The notes under the pieces: model-generated
The model's input: the letters and a program-made list of their open reading frames with translations, nothing else
The model's database searches: none
What the model was told of the DNA's origin: nothing
NCBI RefSeq assembly: GCF_000974425.1
Contig: NZ_CP010429.1
Location: forward strand, 4,216,001-4,280,000
DNA: 64,000 nucleotides
From: Spirosoma radiotolerans
GTDB taxonomy: Bacteria > Bacteroidota > Bacteroidia > Cytophagales > Spirosomataceae
Reading direction: 5' to 3'
Position numbers and translations under genes: made by a program
Shown: positions 16,936-25,425 of the stretch, piece after piece
How positions within the stretch are numbered: the stretch's first letter is position 1
How the letters are laid out: each line of letters opens with the position of its first letter

Positions 16936-18885
16936 TCAATTTAAAATAGCGGCTACGACCGGCCTCGACTTAGTAGCGGTCATTAGGGGTTTGGGGGCAG
17001 CCGGTTTTTGATCTGTCGTATCTTTTTTGGGTGCAACGGGCTTCTTGTAAACCGGAACTCCACCAACGGGTGGCAGGTAGTTGGACGCTTTGACTTGCTC
17101 GTCCAGCTTCTTGGCCTCGGTTTTCCGCTTCAGATAGCGTTCGGCTACCAGAGCCGCTACGGAAGCAGCCGCTTTACCACCCCAGCCCGCATTTTCGACG
17201 AATACCGCTACCGCAATTTTCGGGTTGTTCATCGGAGCAAACCCGATGAAAATAGAATGGTCGAATTTATGCCCGAACTTGTTGTTCTGCGACGTACCCG
17301 TTTTACCACACAGATCAATACCGTCAATGTTTGCCAGCGGTGTTACCGTGCCATGCGCAACCGCGCCCCGCATGCCGTCAATGACGGGTAAATAATATTT
17401 ATAGTCGATGCCTGTTTCGTGGTGTTTACGATACTCGTCCGGTACGCCAACACCCGGTTTGTCAAAGCCTTTGATAAAGTGGGGTGTAATGTACCAGCCC
17501 CGATTGGCAATGGTGGCGGCCAGGTTAACCAGTTTCAGCGGGCTGATCAACAACTCACCTTCGCCAATACTTAATGAATAAACGTTCGAAAACTTCCAAC
17601 GCAACGACCCGCCATAGGCCTTATCGTAGTATTCCGGTGTTGGCAGATTGCCTTTCCGTTCGGTTGGCAAATCAATGCCAAGTCGATCAGCAATCCCGAA
17701 TTTCTCGGCCATATCGTGCCACTGCCGTAAGCCGATTGCCGATGCCTTGAAGGTGTTGTGCTCACCGTTGAAGTAAAGAAACTTCCGGAATACATAATAG
17801 AAATAGGGGTTGCAGGAGTTCTGAACCGCCCCACGTAGATTATTACCCCCGCGACAGTGGCAGCGCATGGGCGAGCCAGCATGCCCATAGACGGTCGTTG
17901 GCAGAAGGGACCCCTGTTGCTGGGCAATCAAGGCCTGAATTAGCTTAAACGTTGAACCAGGCCGGTAGCTGGCCATAACAGGCCGGTTGATCAGCGGCTT
18001 ATACGGATTCTTGATCAAGGCCCGGTAGTTTTTGGAGAAAAACCGACTCGACAACAGATTAGGGTCATAGGTTGGCGCCGACACTGACACCAGCACTTCG
18101 CCCGTTGCTGGTTCTACCGCCAGCACAGCCCCTACTTTATTCTGCATCAGGCTATCAGCGTACTTCTGCACCTCGACGTCAATGCCCGTAATCAGGTTCT
18201 GCCCCGCTACGGCCAGGGTATCGAATTCGCCATTTTTCCAGGAACCTTTGTTAACCCCCCGGACATTCTGCATCATGAACTTAACGCCCCGTTTTCCGCG
18301 CAACTGCTCTTCATATTGCTCTTCCAGCCCGTTGTGGCCAATGTAGTCGCCCTGACGGTAGTAAAGGATATCCTGATTTTCGAGTTGTTTTTTGCTGATT
18401 TCACTCACGTAGCCCAATGCGTTTGCCAGCGTGTGGGCCGGGTATGTACGCATGGAACTAATGACGGGCTCAAAGCCCCGGTAATCGACCAGTGCATCCT
18501 GAATCCGGGCAAAATCTTCTTTGGAGAGCTGCCGCAGAAATAGCGACGGCTTAACCGGCGAGTAATTCTTGGCCAGCCCCATGATGCTGTCAAATTCGGA
18601 CAAACTCAAGTTCATCATGCGGCAAAAAGCCAGCGTGTCCGGAATTCTGACCTGTTTGGGCGTAACATACAGGTCGTAAACGGGGGTGTTGTAAACGATG
18701 AGTTGGTTGTTCCGGTCGTAGACCTGCCCTCGGTAGGGAATCTCGACCACTCGCTTAATGGAATTCTTGGACGCCCCCAGCGAGTAGGTGTCGTCCAGCA
18801 CCTGTAAATAAAACAATCGGGCCAGATACGTTAATCCAACCAGGCAAAAAACGCCGATAATAACCCACTTTCGATTCTCTAACAT
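16936..18885 (-). CDS. mrdA: penicillin-binding protein 2
   Basis: Monofunctional class B transpeptidase of the elongasome, partner of RodA. 649 aa. One N-terminal helix (about 8-25), dimerisation domain with EIPYRGQVYDRN, and transpeptidase motifs Ser311-Thr-Phe-Lys314 (RPGSTFKL), Ser357-Cys-Asn359 (QNSCNP) and CGKTGTSQNN. The C-terminal tail is Lys/Pro-rich (PVAPKKDTTDQKPAAPKP). A good Shine-Dalgarno-like stretch GAAAGGAG precedes the start, unusual in this phylum, and a TAACTTTG box lies about 40 bp upstream. Heads the mrdA-rodA operon. Confidence 0.95.
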   Translation of the reverse strand: MLENRKWVIIGVFCLVGLTYLARLFYLQVLDDTYSLGASKNSIKRVVEIPYRGQVYDRNNQLIVYNTPVYDLYVTPKQVRIPDTLAFCRMMNLSLSEFDSIMGLAKNYSPVKPSLFLRQLSKEDFARIQDALVDYRGFEPVISSMRTYPAHTLANALGYVSEISKKQLENQDILYYRQGDYIGHNGLEEQYEEQLRGKRGVKFMMQNVRGVNKGSWKNGEFDTLAVAGQNLITGIDVEVQKYADSLMQNKVGAVLAVEPATGEVLVSVSAPTYDPNLLSSRFFSKNYRALIKNPYKPLINRPVMASYRPGSTFKLIQALIAQQQGSLLPTTVYGHAGSPMRCHCRGGNNLRGAVQNSCNPYFYYVFRKFLYFNGEHNTFKASAIGLRQWHDMAEKFGIADRLGIDLPTERKGNLPTPEYYDKAYGGSLRWKFSNVYSLSIGEGELLISPLKLVNLAATIANRGWYITPHFIKGFDKPGVGVPDEYRKHHETGIDYKYYLPVIDGMRGAVAHGTVTPLANIDGIDLCGKTGTSQNNKFGHKFDHSIFIGFAPMNNPKIAVAVFVENAGWGGKAAASVAALVAERYLKRKTEAKKLDEQVKASNYLPPVGGVPVYKKPVAPKKDTTDQKPAAPKPLMTATKSRPVVAAILN

Positions 18886-18923
18886 GAGAATAAACTCCTT
18901 TCAATCAAGCTACGTACTCTATA

Positions 18924-18931
18924 CAAAGTTA
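18924..18931 (-). promoter_or_regulatory. candidate -7 box of mrdA-rodA
   Basis: Reads TAACTTTG on the minus strand, an exact TAnnTTTG, with TTGA 24 bp further upstream. It lies 38 bp before the mrdA start. Confidence 0.45.
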
Positions 18932-19053
18932 GTTTAATAACGACGAGTTCGGTTGTCAATGATGAATTATGAATGATAAATTATGACTAGAGACGCACGG
19001 CTGCGATCAACGCTTTTTCGCATCTTTAATCATTCCTACTTCATCCTTTTATA

Positions 19054-20082
19054 TCACCAGCCTTTGGCCGATGTTCGAATCCGGCAGAGATACATATCGG
19101 CGGTTATGTACAACGTTGAGCCGTCGTCTCCCCAGGCACAGTTTGCCGTAGCAGCGCCAATCTTAATCTGACCCAGGCATTCACCGGCTGCCGACAACAC
19201 CAATACACCACCGCCACCGGTTACCCATAAATGACCGTCCAGGTCTACTTTCATGCCATCGAAACCACCATCCAGCCCTAATTTCTTCATCCCGTCGGCT
19301 CCAAAAATGACGCGCCCCTTCCCTACGGTACCATCAGCCTGTAAGGGATACGCCATCACGACAGGCCGGAGTGGATCGGACTGGGCCACATACAACGTTT
19401 TCTCGTCGGGCGACAGGGCGATGCCGTTGGGGCGAGTAAGGTCACTAACAACGATCGATACCGGGCCGGGTACGCCTGCCCGCTCGGGACCAATCCGGTA
19501 AACGCCCCAGCCCTCGGTTTCCTTTCCGGGATCTTTTTCCTTTTTGGGCATTCCATAAGGCGGATCTGTAAAGTAGTAGCTTCCATTCGAGTGAGCCACT
19601 ACATCGTTAGGGCTGTTGAATCGTTTCCCGTTGAAATTATCGGCCAACGTGCGCTTGCCACCACTCCCATTCAGCACCATGGCCGTTACGCGCCGGTCGC
19701 CGTGTTCACAGGCAATAAGCCGTCCCTGCCGGTCGAGCGTCAGGCCGTTTGAGCCGGGTTCGTCACTATACGGCCCTAGTCCCGTGTAGCCCGACGGTTT
19801 TAAAAAGGGGGTAACCCCTTCTTTCTCAGTCCACTTGAAAATAGTGTTCTGCGGTACGTCGGAAAAAAGCAGACAGGCCTGGTCTTTGATCCAAATGGGG
19901 CCTTCTGTCCAGACAAAGCCACTCGCCAGTACCTCAACTTTGGCATCAGCCGGAATAAGTTTATCCAGCCGAGGATCGACTCGAACGACCTGGCCAATGG
20001 TTGGGTATGGGGGCTGCTGAGCAACGGCTGGTCCCAACAGACAGACCAGCAGGGCCGTGCGTAAAATAGCGTATAGGTTCAT
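19054..20082 (-). CDS. secreted SMP-30/gluconolactonase-family protein
   Basis: Six-bladed propeller lactonase family, 342 aa. Signal peptide ending about AVAQQ (residues 1-22). Family features: SGFVWTEGPIWI with the metal-binding Glu of strand one, GSNGLTLDRQGRLIACEHG, FNSPNDVV with the Asn metal ligand, YFTDPPYG, RPNGIALSPDEKTLYV with the catalytic-site Asn/Asp region, and GGFDGMKVDLDGHLWVT. Probably hydrolyses a sugar lactone in the periplasm. It is divergent from a Tat-exported oxidoreductase that could make such a lactone, so the two may work together; that link is inference. Confidence 0.85.
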   Translation of the reverse strand: MNLYAILRTALLVCLLGPAVAQQPPYPTIGQVVRVDPRLDKLIPADAKVEVLASGFVWTEGPIWIKDQACLLFSDVPQNTIFKWTEKEGVTPFLKPSGYTGLGPYSDEPGSNGLTLDRQGRLIACEHGDRRVTAMVLNGSGGKRTLADNFNGKRFNSPNDVVAHSNGSYYFTDPPYGMPKKEKDPGKETEGWGVYRIGPERAGVPGPVSIVVSDLTRPNGIALSPDEKTLYVAQSDPLRPVVMAYPLQADGTVGKGRVIFGADGMKKLGLDGGFDGMKVDLDGHLWVTGGGGVLVLSAAGECLGQIKIGAATANCAWGDDGSTLYITADMYLCRIRTSAKGW

Positions 20083-20223
20083 ACAGTTTTAGGAATAATC
20101 CTTAATGCTACAACGAATTTTAGCAGCTCACAAGGGGAGAAAGTAGTTTGAGCAGACTTTTTAATTAATATTACAAATTCGCTTATTTTTAAGTGGTTTT
20201 CCAATCCCCAATCCGATTTTGTT

Positions 20224-21657
20224 ATGAACGATAAAAAACGAGCGGCTTCATCAACCACGCCGGAAGGTAATTCCCGGCGGTCGTTTCTGAAGACCCTTGG
20301 TCTGGCCGGAACAGCGGTGGCAACAGCCCCGGTGGCCCTGGCTGAAACCACCTCGGCAGGCATTCCACAATACCTTAATTTAGTTCGAAGCCATTCGAGT
20401 ACGGCTGCCAACGATAAAGTTCGTATTGCGCTCATTGGCACCGGCGGGATGGGCATTGGCGACACCCAAACGGCACTGATGGTTGATGGCATCGAAATGG
20501 TGGCGGCCTGTGATCTCTATGACGGACGCCTGCGCCGGGCGAAAGAGCTGTGGGGGGATCAGCTTCCGGTCACCAAGGATTATCGGGAGATCCTCGAACG
20601 GAAAGACATCGACGCGGTGATCAACGCAACAACGGACCACTGGCACGAAAAAATATCGTCGGACGCCATGCGCAAAGGCAAACACGTGTACTGCGAAAAG
20701 CCGATGGTGCAGAAAGTTGAAGATGGCCATACGCTCATAAAGGTTTCTAAAGAAACGGGTAAGGTTTTCCAGGTGGGCAGCCAGTTTGCCAGCTCGCTCC
20801 TGATCGCCAAAGCACGTGAACTGATGAAAGCCGGTGATATTGGCGAACTCGTTTTTGCCGAAGCCATCTACGACCGCCACAGTGCCATGGGTGCCTGGCA
20901 GTATTCGATTCCGCCCGATGCTTCTCCGCAAACTGTTGACTGGGATACTTATTTGGGCAGCGCACCCAAACGGCCATGGGACCCGCTCCGTTTTTTCCGG
21001 TGGCGCAATTATCAGGATTACGGCACTGGCATTGCCGGTGACCTTTACGTTCACCTGCTCACCTCGCTGCACTGCATTACCGGATCAAAAGGCCCAACCC
21101 GCGTCTATTCAAGTGGCGGAACCCGTTACTGGAAAGATGGGCGCGATGTGCCTGATATTCAACTCAGTATCTACGATTACCCAAAAACAGCCGAGCATCC
21201 TGAATTTAACCTGACTACGCGCTCCAACTTCGTTGATGGTGGCGGTGGCAATTACCTCGTTCGGATTGTGGGTACCGAAGGCGATTTATCCCTAGGCTTT
21301 GATAGCCTGACTGTTCACCGGAATAAATTCCCCAAAGCACCGGGTATGTCGATTGACAATTTCCCGAAAGACCAGAAAGAATTGTATGTGAAGGAATACA
21401 ACAAATTGTATCCGCCACACCCTGAGCTGGAAGGCCCTAAAGAGTTCAAGTATGCATTTCCTAAAGATTACAAGGGCGACCGCTATGAGCACTTTGTCAA
21501 CTTCTTCAATTCGGTGCGGACAAACGCGCCCAATGTTGAAGATGCTACGTTTGGCCTTCGTGCCTGCGGACCGACACAGTGTGGCAACATGAGCTTTGCG
21601 CAAAAGAAAGCCGTTAGTTGGGACCCCATCAAAATGCAAATTCTGGGGGCTGTTTAA
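20224..21657 (+). CDS. Tat-exported Gfo/Idh/MocA-family oxidoreductase
   Basis: 477 aa. The N-terminus carries a twin-arginine signal (NSRRSFLKTLGLAGTAVA), so the folded NAD(P)-bound enzyme is sent to the periplasm. Rossmann motif LIGTGGMGIGDTQTA at about residues 65-80; the family motif EKPMVQ near residue 160 carries the conserved Lys-Pro. The C-terminal alpha/beta domain is normal in length. Substrates of this family are sugars, inositols or their oxidised forms; this one cannot be assigned. Divergent from the gluconolactonase-like gene (141-bp gap), monocistronic, ending in a long bidirectional terminator. Confidence 0.88.
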   Translation: MNDKKRAASSTTPEGNSRRSFLKTLGLAGTAVATAPVALAETTSAGIPQYLNLVRSHSSTAANDKVRIALIGTGGMGIGDTQTALMVDGIEMVAACDLYDGRLRRAKELWGDQLPVTKDYREILERKDIDAVINATTDHWHEKISSDAMRKGKHVYCEKPMVQKVEDGHTLIKVSKETGKVFQVGSQFASSLLIAKARELMKAGDIGELVFAEAIYDRHSAMGAWQYSIPPDASPQTVDWDTYLGSAPKRPWDPLRFFRWRNYQDYGTGIAGDLYVHLLTSLHCITGSKGPTRVYSSGGTRYWKDGRDVPDIQLSIYDYPKTAEHPEFNLTTRSNFVDGGGGNYLVRIVGTEGDLSLGFDSLTVHRNKFPKAPGMSIDNFPKDQKELYVKEYNKLYPPHPELEGPKEFKYAFPKDYKGDRYEHFVNFFNSVRTNAPNVEDATFGLRACGPTQCGNMSFAQKKAVSWDPIKMQILGAV

Positions 21658-21663
21658 GTCATA

Positions 21664-21721
21664 AATTAGTCGAATAAAAAAGGGTGTCGGTTAACCGATA
21701 CCCTTTTTTATTCGACTAATT
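21664..21721. terminator. 58-nt near-perfect palindromic bidirectional terminator
   Basis: Arms 21664-21685 and 21700-21721 are perfect (22 bp) and the centre TCGGTTAACCGA is itself palindromic. Each arm contains an A-run and T-run (AAAAAAGGGT / ACCCTTTTTT), so it works in both directions between the convergent oxidoreductase and plug-protein genes. Confidence 0.85.
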
Positions 21722-21747
21722 CGTGGGCCATGAGGACACGGCCCACG
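21722..21747. repeat. palindromic repeat, CCGTGAGGACACGG family (divergent copy)
   Basis: CGTGGGCC (21722-21729) and GGCCCACG (21740-21747) pair perfectly around ATGAGGACAC. The centre matches the hairpins at 49774-49795 and, more distantly, 53868-53945. It sits directly against the terminator. Confidence 0.55.
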
Positions 21748-21777
21748 GAATGCAATCATGCAGCACAGACCTTTTAA

Positions 21778-24249
21778 TTATTCGACCCGCACGTTATGTT
21801 TCCCCACACCTGGCATTCCGGCAAACGTGGCTCCCTCAACCCGAATGCGCAGGTCTGTTTTCGCATCGGATGCGAAGAAGGAGACAGTTGCTTTTCCCTC
21901 TGCATCAGTCTGAATCATGGGGCTCCAGAACAACGTCGTTCGATAGTCGGGCCTGATGTGTTCCGGCTTTTTAACATCGTAGCGGGGTGCATAAAACGCG
22001 CGGACGGGCGCATAGCCGGGCAGTTTAGCAAGCAATGTACCCGGCACTACCTCTTTTGATAAATCATAGTCGACCTTCCCTCGTTTGGTAAGAATAGAAA
22101 TAACGCCCCCTGACGCCCTTGAGCCGTAAATAGCCGCCGATGCGCCTTTCAGCACATCCACACGATCCACATCCTGTACCGAAATACCCATAATTGCCTG
22201 TAGATCCATAGGCATTCCATCCAGTACAAACAGAGGTTCTACGGGTCCATTGAAATTAGCAGCTCCGCGAATCTGCACTCTGGCATTAAATCCATTTCCT
22301 GTTACCTGTACACCCGCAATTCGCCCCTGGATTACGTCCAGAATGGTCAGTCGCCCGGCCGTGTTCATCTGGTCAAACTTAATTGTCGCGTCGGGTGTGC
22401 CGTAAATAACCCGCGAATCGCGTTCTTCCGCTTTTTTCGCTTTCACCGTAACCGCCTGCAACAGAACTTCGCCATTCCGCTTTATCTGACGCTCGATTTC
22501 CTGGTATTCTTTCGTTCGCCGGATAAACTCGGCTAGTTCATCAGCCCGGAACTCCATCGGGTTATACGGAACCTGAATGAGGGTGACCGTTGGCTTCAGG
22601 AGTTGATCGAGGGTGATAACCAGGTTTCGATTGGCGCTTCCTTTCAAGCCCTGAATCAGCACGGTTGTGGTATCGGTAAAATCCAGCCCATAGGCCATAA
22701 ACTTCCCGGATTCATCTGTGTCGCCCGCGAGCACATCCCGGGTGCTGTCTTTTTTAGCGATAATAAACGTCAGCTTCACTTTTCCGCCAATGTCTTTCTG
22801 ATTAGGGCGTACCACCCGCCCCGTCAAGGATAGCCCTCTTTCTATTGGATATTGGTTTGGGGGCACGGTTCCGGCCAGCACATCCGTCCAGGCAAACCGA
22901 CGCCAGCCTTGGGTCAACAGTAGTAAATCCAGTTGCAGCCACCGGTCTCTATTAGCCGGATTAAAGTATATATCGGGCTGTTCGATGGTACCAGTCAGAT
23001 CTGACGACAGCAGCAGATGCGACCGAATCGTTGCGCCATTTGAATCAGCTTCGGGTGCGAGTTTGGCATCAACAGCCGCCAGCGACAGGTTCGCCGGAAC
23101 GGGCTTGCCGTCCGCGTTTTGGGTTGTAATGGTTAAATTAACCTGTTCACGATTTTTGTAGACGGCTTTATCAGCAACTACCGCAACATTCAATTGCTCA
23201 TTTTTATTGATAAACACCAGCCGTTCACAAACCGGCTTGTGGGCCTCGTCGAATACCGTTAGCTGCGCCACACCTTCGGGGAAGGCGGCCCTCGGTAACC
23301 GGATCATCGCCGTTTTGCGGGATAAAGGCACTTTGGCCGCCTGAATGATATGCCCGCGTGCCTGAGCCACGAGTGTCAACGTAGCCGACGAATCGATGAC
23401 CGTTTTGTTGTTCATCAGATAGACCAGGACATTGTCTTTATTAGTCAGGTTTTCAACCTGCATCACCACGCCCTGCTCCTGCGCTGGAGGCATTGGATAA
23501 CTAGCCAGGGTTCCGTCGGCGAGGGGCACGAAGGCCGTATATACTTGATTGGGTTCCGGCTTGACCATAAAATAACCCATCCCCAAATGGGTAGTTTTAA
23601 AACCGATAACCGTATCTTTTTTAGCATCGAGCACGAATCCTTTTACGGCCAGCCCATGCCCCGCCGAGTTAACCACTTTAAACGCAACACGACTCGTTAG
23701 CCCATTGACCAATTGCCCGCCTTCGGGCAGAAATTGCACATCAGGTTTGGGGATTATGGTTGGGTTACGTAGCGCCGTACCTGGCTCATCCGCCCGCAGA
23801 ATGGTTACCGTTTTTGTAAAGAAAAAGGCATCCGGGTAATTCCGCATGAAGTTGGTATAGCCCCGGAGTTGGTAAGAACCTGAAGGCAGCGAATCGGGCA
23901 GCAGGAGTTGGCCGGGCGCGTAACTATTGGTAGCCCTAAGCTGCATTCGCAGCCGAACCCGCCGGGCTTTCAGATCAACCAGATCGACATATAAAACGTT
24001 ACTAAGCGTGTCGGCTTCGTGGGTTTTCCCATCAAAAATGTAGCCTTTCAACCAGACAGTTTCGCCAATCAGGTACGCATCCCGGTCGATATGAATATAC
24101 ACTTTCTCGGTAGGATGCTGGCTGCTATAAAGACGAAATTGTTCGACTAATCGTTGGATGAATTCATCATTGTAAGGTCGAAAAGAAACAAATGAAATAA
24201 CCGTTAAAATAAATAGCCATCCAGTTGTGCGAAAACCAGCCAAACGCAT
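21778..24249 (-). CDS. macroglobulin-like (MG2) protein with TonB-receptor plug and no barrel
   Basis: 823 aa with an N-terminal membrane anchor or signal (WLFILTVISFVSF). Residues about 45-150 are an MG2-type domain (VYIHIDRDAYLIGETVWLKG, then GSYQLRGYTNFMRNYP). Middle domains resemble macroglobulin folds (VNLTITTQNADGKPVPANLS). A TonB-receptor plug follows at about 605-745 (PLFVLDGMPMDLQ, VDVLKGASAAIYGSRASGG). The C-terminus returns to a macroglobulin-type strand pattern (FWSPMIQTDAEGKATVSFF) and stops; there is no beta-barrel. Such chimeras recur in Bacteroidota with unknown role; envelope protein-protein contact seems likelier than transport. Ends at a terminator shared with the convergent oxidoreductase gene. 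Confidence 0.8.
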   Translation of the reverse strand: MRLAGFRTTGWLFILTVISFVSFRPYNDEFIQRLVEQFRLYSSQHPTEKVYIHIDRDAYLIGETVWLKGYIFDGKTHEADTLSNVLYVDLVDLKARRVRLRMQLRATNSYAPGQLLLPDSLPSGSYQLRGYTNFMRNYPDAFFFTKTVTILRADEPGTALRNPTIIPKPDVQFLPEGGQLVNGLTSRVAFKVVNSAGHGLAVKGFVLDAKKDTVIGFKTTHLGMGYFMVKPEPNQVYTAFVPLADGTLASYPMPPAQEQGVVMQVENLTNKDNVLVYLMNNKTVIDSSATLTLVAQARGHIIQAAKVPLSRKTAMIRLPRAAFPEGVAQLTVFDEAHKPVCERLVFINKNEQLNVAVVADKAVYKNREQVNLTITTQNADGKPVPANLSLAAVDAKLAPEADSNGATIRSHLLLSSDLTGTIEQPDIYFNPANRDRWLQLDLLLLTQGWRRFAWTDVLAGTVPPNQYPIERGLSLTGRVVRPNQKDIGGKVKLTFIIAKKDSTRDVLAGDTDESGKFMAYGLDFTDTTTVLIQGLKGSANRNLVITLDQLLKPTVTLIQVPYNPMEFRADELAEFIRRTKEYQEIERQIKRNGEVLLQAVTVKAKKAEERDSRVIYGTPDATIKFDQMNTAGRLTILDVIQGRIAGVQVTGNGFNARVQIRGAANFNGPVEPLFVLDGMPMDLQAIMGISVQDVDRVDVLKGASAAIYGSRASGGVISILTKRGKVDYDLSKEVVPGTLLAKLPGYAPVRAFYAPRYDVKKPEHIRPDYRTTLFWSPMIQTDAEGKATVSFFASDAKTDLRIRVEGATFAGMPGVGKHNVRVE

Positions 24250-24301
24250 AAAATAGAAATTGGTGATGGATACGTTCTTTTCAATGAAGTGCCTAATTTA
24301 G

Positions 24302-24309
24302 CAAAAATA
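24302..24309 (-). promoter_or_regulatory. candidate -7 box of the MG2/plug gene
   Basis: TATTTTTG on the minus strand, an exact TAnnTTTG, 52 bp before the start at 24249. No matching -33 element at the expected distance. Confidence 0.4.
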
Positions 24310-24322
24310 CCCTCTTTTAAAC

Positions 24323-24973
24323 ATGACTATACCTACCCAAAAAACAGCTCTAATCCTCGGTGCAACAGGTCTGATCGGTAATCTTTTAACCAGACAGTTG
24401 GTCAATTCACCTATTTACACCAATATTAAAGTTTTGGTCCGCAAATCGTTAACCTGGCAACACCCTCGTTTACAGGAAATTCAATTTGAATTTGATCACC
24501 CCAATGGACTTTTGACGCAGGCTGATGATATTTTTTGCTGCCTGGGAACAACCATGAAAAAAGCCGGTTCAAAAGATGCTTTCCAAAAAGTAGATTATAA
24601 ATATCCGCTTGAAATCGCTCGTTTGGGTTTAGAAAATGGGGCTCAACAATTTGCTATTGTTACGTCGATGGGCGCTGACCCTGAATCATCCTTTTTTTAT
24701 AATCGGGTCAAAGGTGAAGTCGAGCGTGATCTGGCCCGTCTGAACTACCCAACCCTGCTGATTTACAGACCCTCTCTTCTGATTGGGAACCGCGGAGAGA
24801 ACCGATTAGGCGAACGTTTGGCAGAAGGCGCAATGCGGTTATTCAAACCCCTGATTCCGGCTAAATACAGAGGCATTGATGCCGCTAAAGTGGCGACAGC
24901 CATGATTACAACTACCCAGGAAGGCTTGACGGGCAAGCATATTTTCGAATCAGACGTTTTGCAGAATTTTTAA
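24323..24973 (+). CDS. atypical SDR / NAD(P)-binding protein (HTATIP2-like)
   Basis: 216 aa Rossmann protein. Nucleotide-binding motif LILGATGLIGNLLTRQL at residues 10-26, then IKVLVRKSL. DIFCCLGTTMKKAG and VTSMGADPESSFFYNRVKGEVE, with the Tyr-Asn-x-x-Lys catalytic-type pair, are typical of the TIP30/HTATIP2 group. Start codon follows an A-rich stretch. Substrate unknown. It is convergent with a small lipoprotein gene; only 5 bp separate the two stops. Confidence 0.78.
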   Translation: MTIPTQKTALILGATGLIGNLLTRQLVNSPIYTNIKVLVRKSLTWQHPRLQEIQFEFDHPNGLLTQADDIFCCLGTTMKKAGSKDAFQKVDYKYPLEIARLGLENGAQQFAIVTSMGADPESSFFYNRVKGEVERDLARLNYPTLLIYRPSLLIGNRGENRLGERLAEGAMRLFKPLIPAKYRGIDAAKVATAMITTTQEGLTGKHIFESDVLQNF

Positions 24974-24988
24974 GGCATTTACTGCCTT
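24972..24988. terminator. small shared hairpin between convergent genes
   Basis: AAGGCA-TTTAC-TGCCTT; it overlaps both stop codons of the convergent pair and is flanked by T- and A-runs (GAATTTTT on the left, TTTGTAAAA on the right). Weak stem of 6 bp. Confidence 0.5.
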
Positions 24989-25344
24989 TGTAAAATACCG
25001 GTATCGCCCGCCTTAAATTCGATGCTTAACCCATTGACTGGCGTAAACGTATAGTGCCAAACCGACTCATCACAACCGACGACGGCGCAATCGACGCACC
25101 CATTACGAACCAGCAATTCACCTGGGTTTCCAAATTTGTATGAATAGCAGCTTGACCAGTTTGATTCAACGCTACCCGTCGATGAAAACGTAAAATAAAT
25201 TGGCTGTTTAACAATAGCCTGTCTCCACTGCAACGCTGATCCACCTAGTAAAAGCCATTTACCGTAAAGCCGGTCATGATTGTCAAAATCTTTTTGGCAA
25301 CTTAAACTGAGAGCGACTAAAACGACGAGCAAAAATGGTCTCAT
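24979..25344 (-). CDS. small lipoprotein, possibly lipocalin-like
   Basis: 121 aa. Signal peptide with lipobox LSLSC (Cys at about residue 16). The mature part begins DRLYGKWLLLGG, as in lipocalin-like Bacteroidota lipoproteins (GKW entry strand), and contains four cysteines in VRNGCVDCAVVGC plus SSCYS. No function recognised. The gene stands alone, facing the SDR gene tail to tail. Confidence 0.6.
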   Translation of the reverse strand: MRPFLLVVLVALSLSCQKDFDNHDRLYGKWLLLGGSALQWRQAIVKQPIYFTFSSTGSVESNWSSCYSYKFGNPGELLVRNGCVDCAVVGCDESVWHYTFTPVNGLSIEFKAGDTGILQRQ

Positions 25345-25425
25345 GGCATAGGGGTTTATTTACCCACAAGACCCCGTAAGAATACAATGGGTTGTACCTA
25401 AATCGGTCGATTTCTAACCTTTTGT

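Noticed and set aside
20380..21072. 230-codon open frame antisense to the Gfo/Idh/MocA gene.
   Set aside because: It is a mirror of a well-supported coding gene, with no recognisable domain and an implausible composition.
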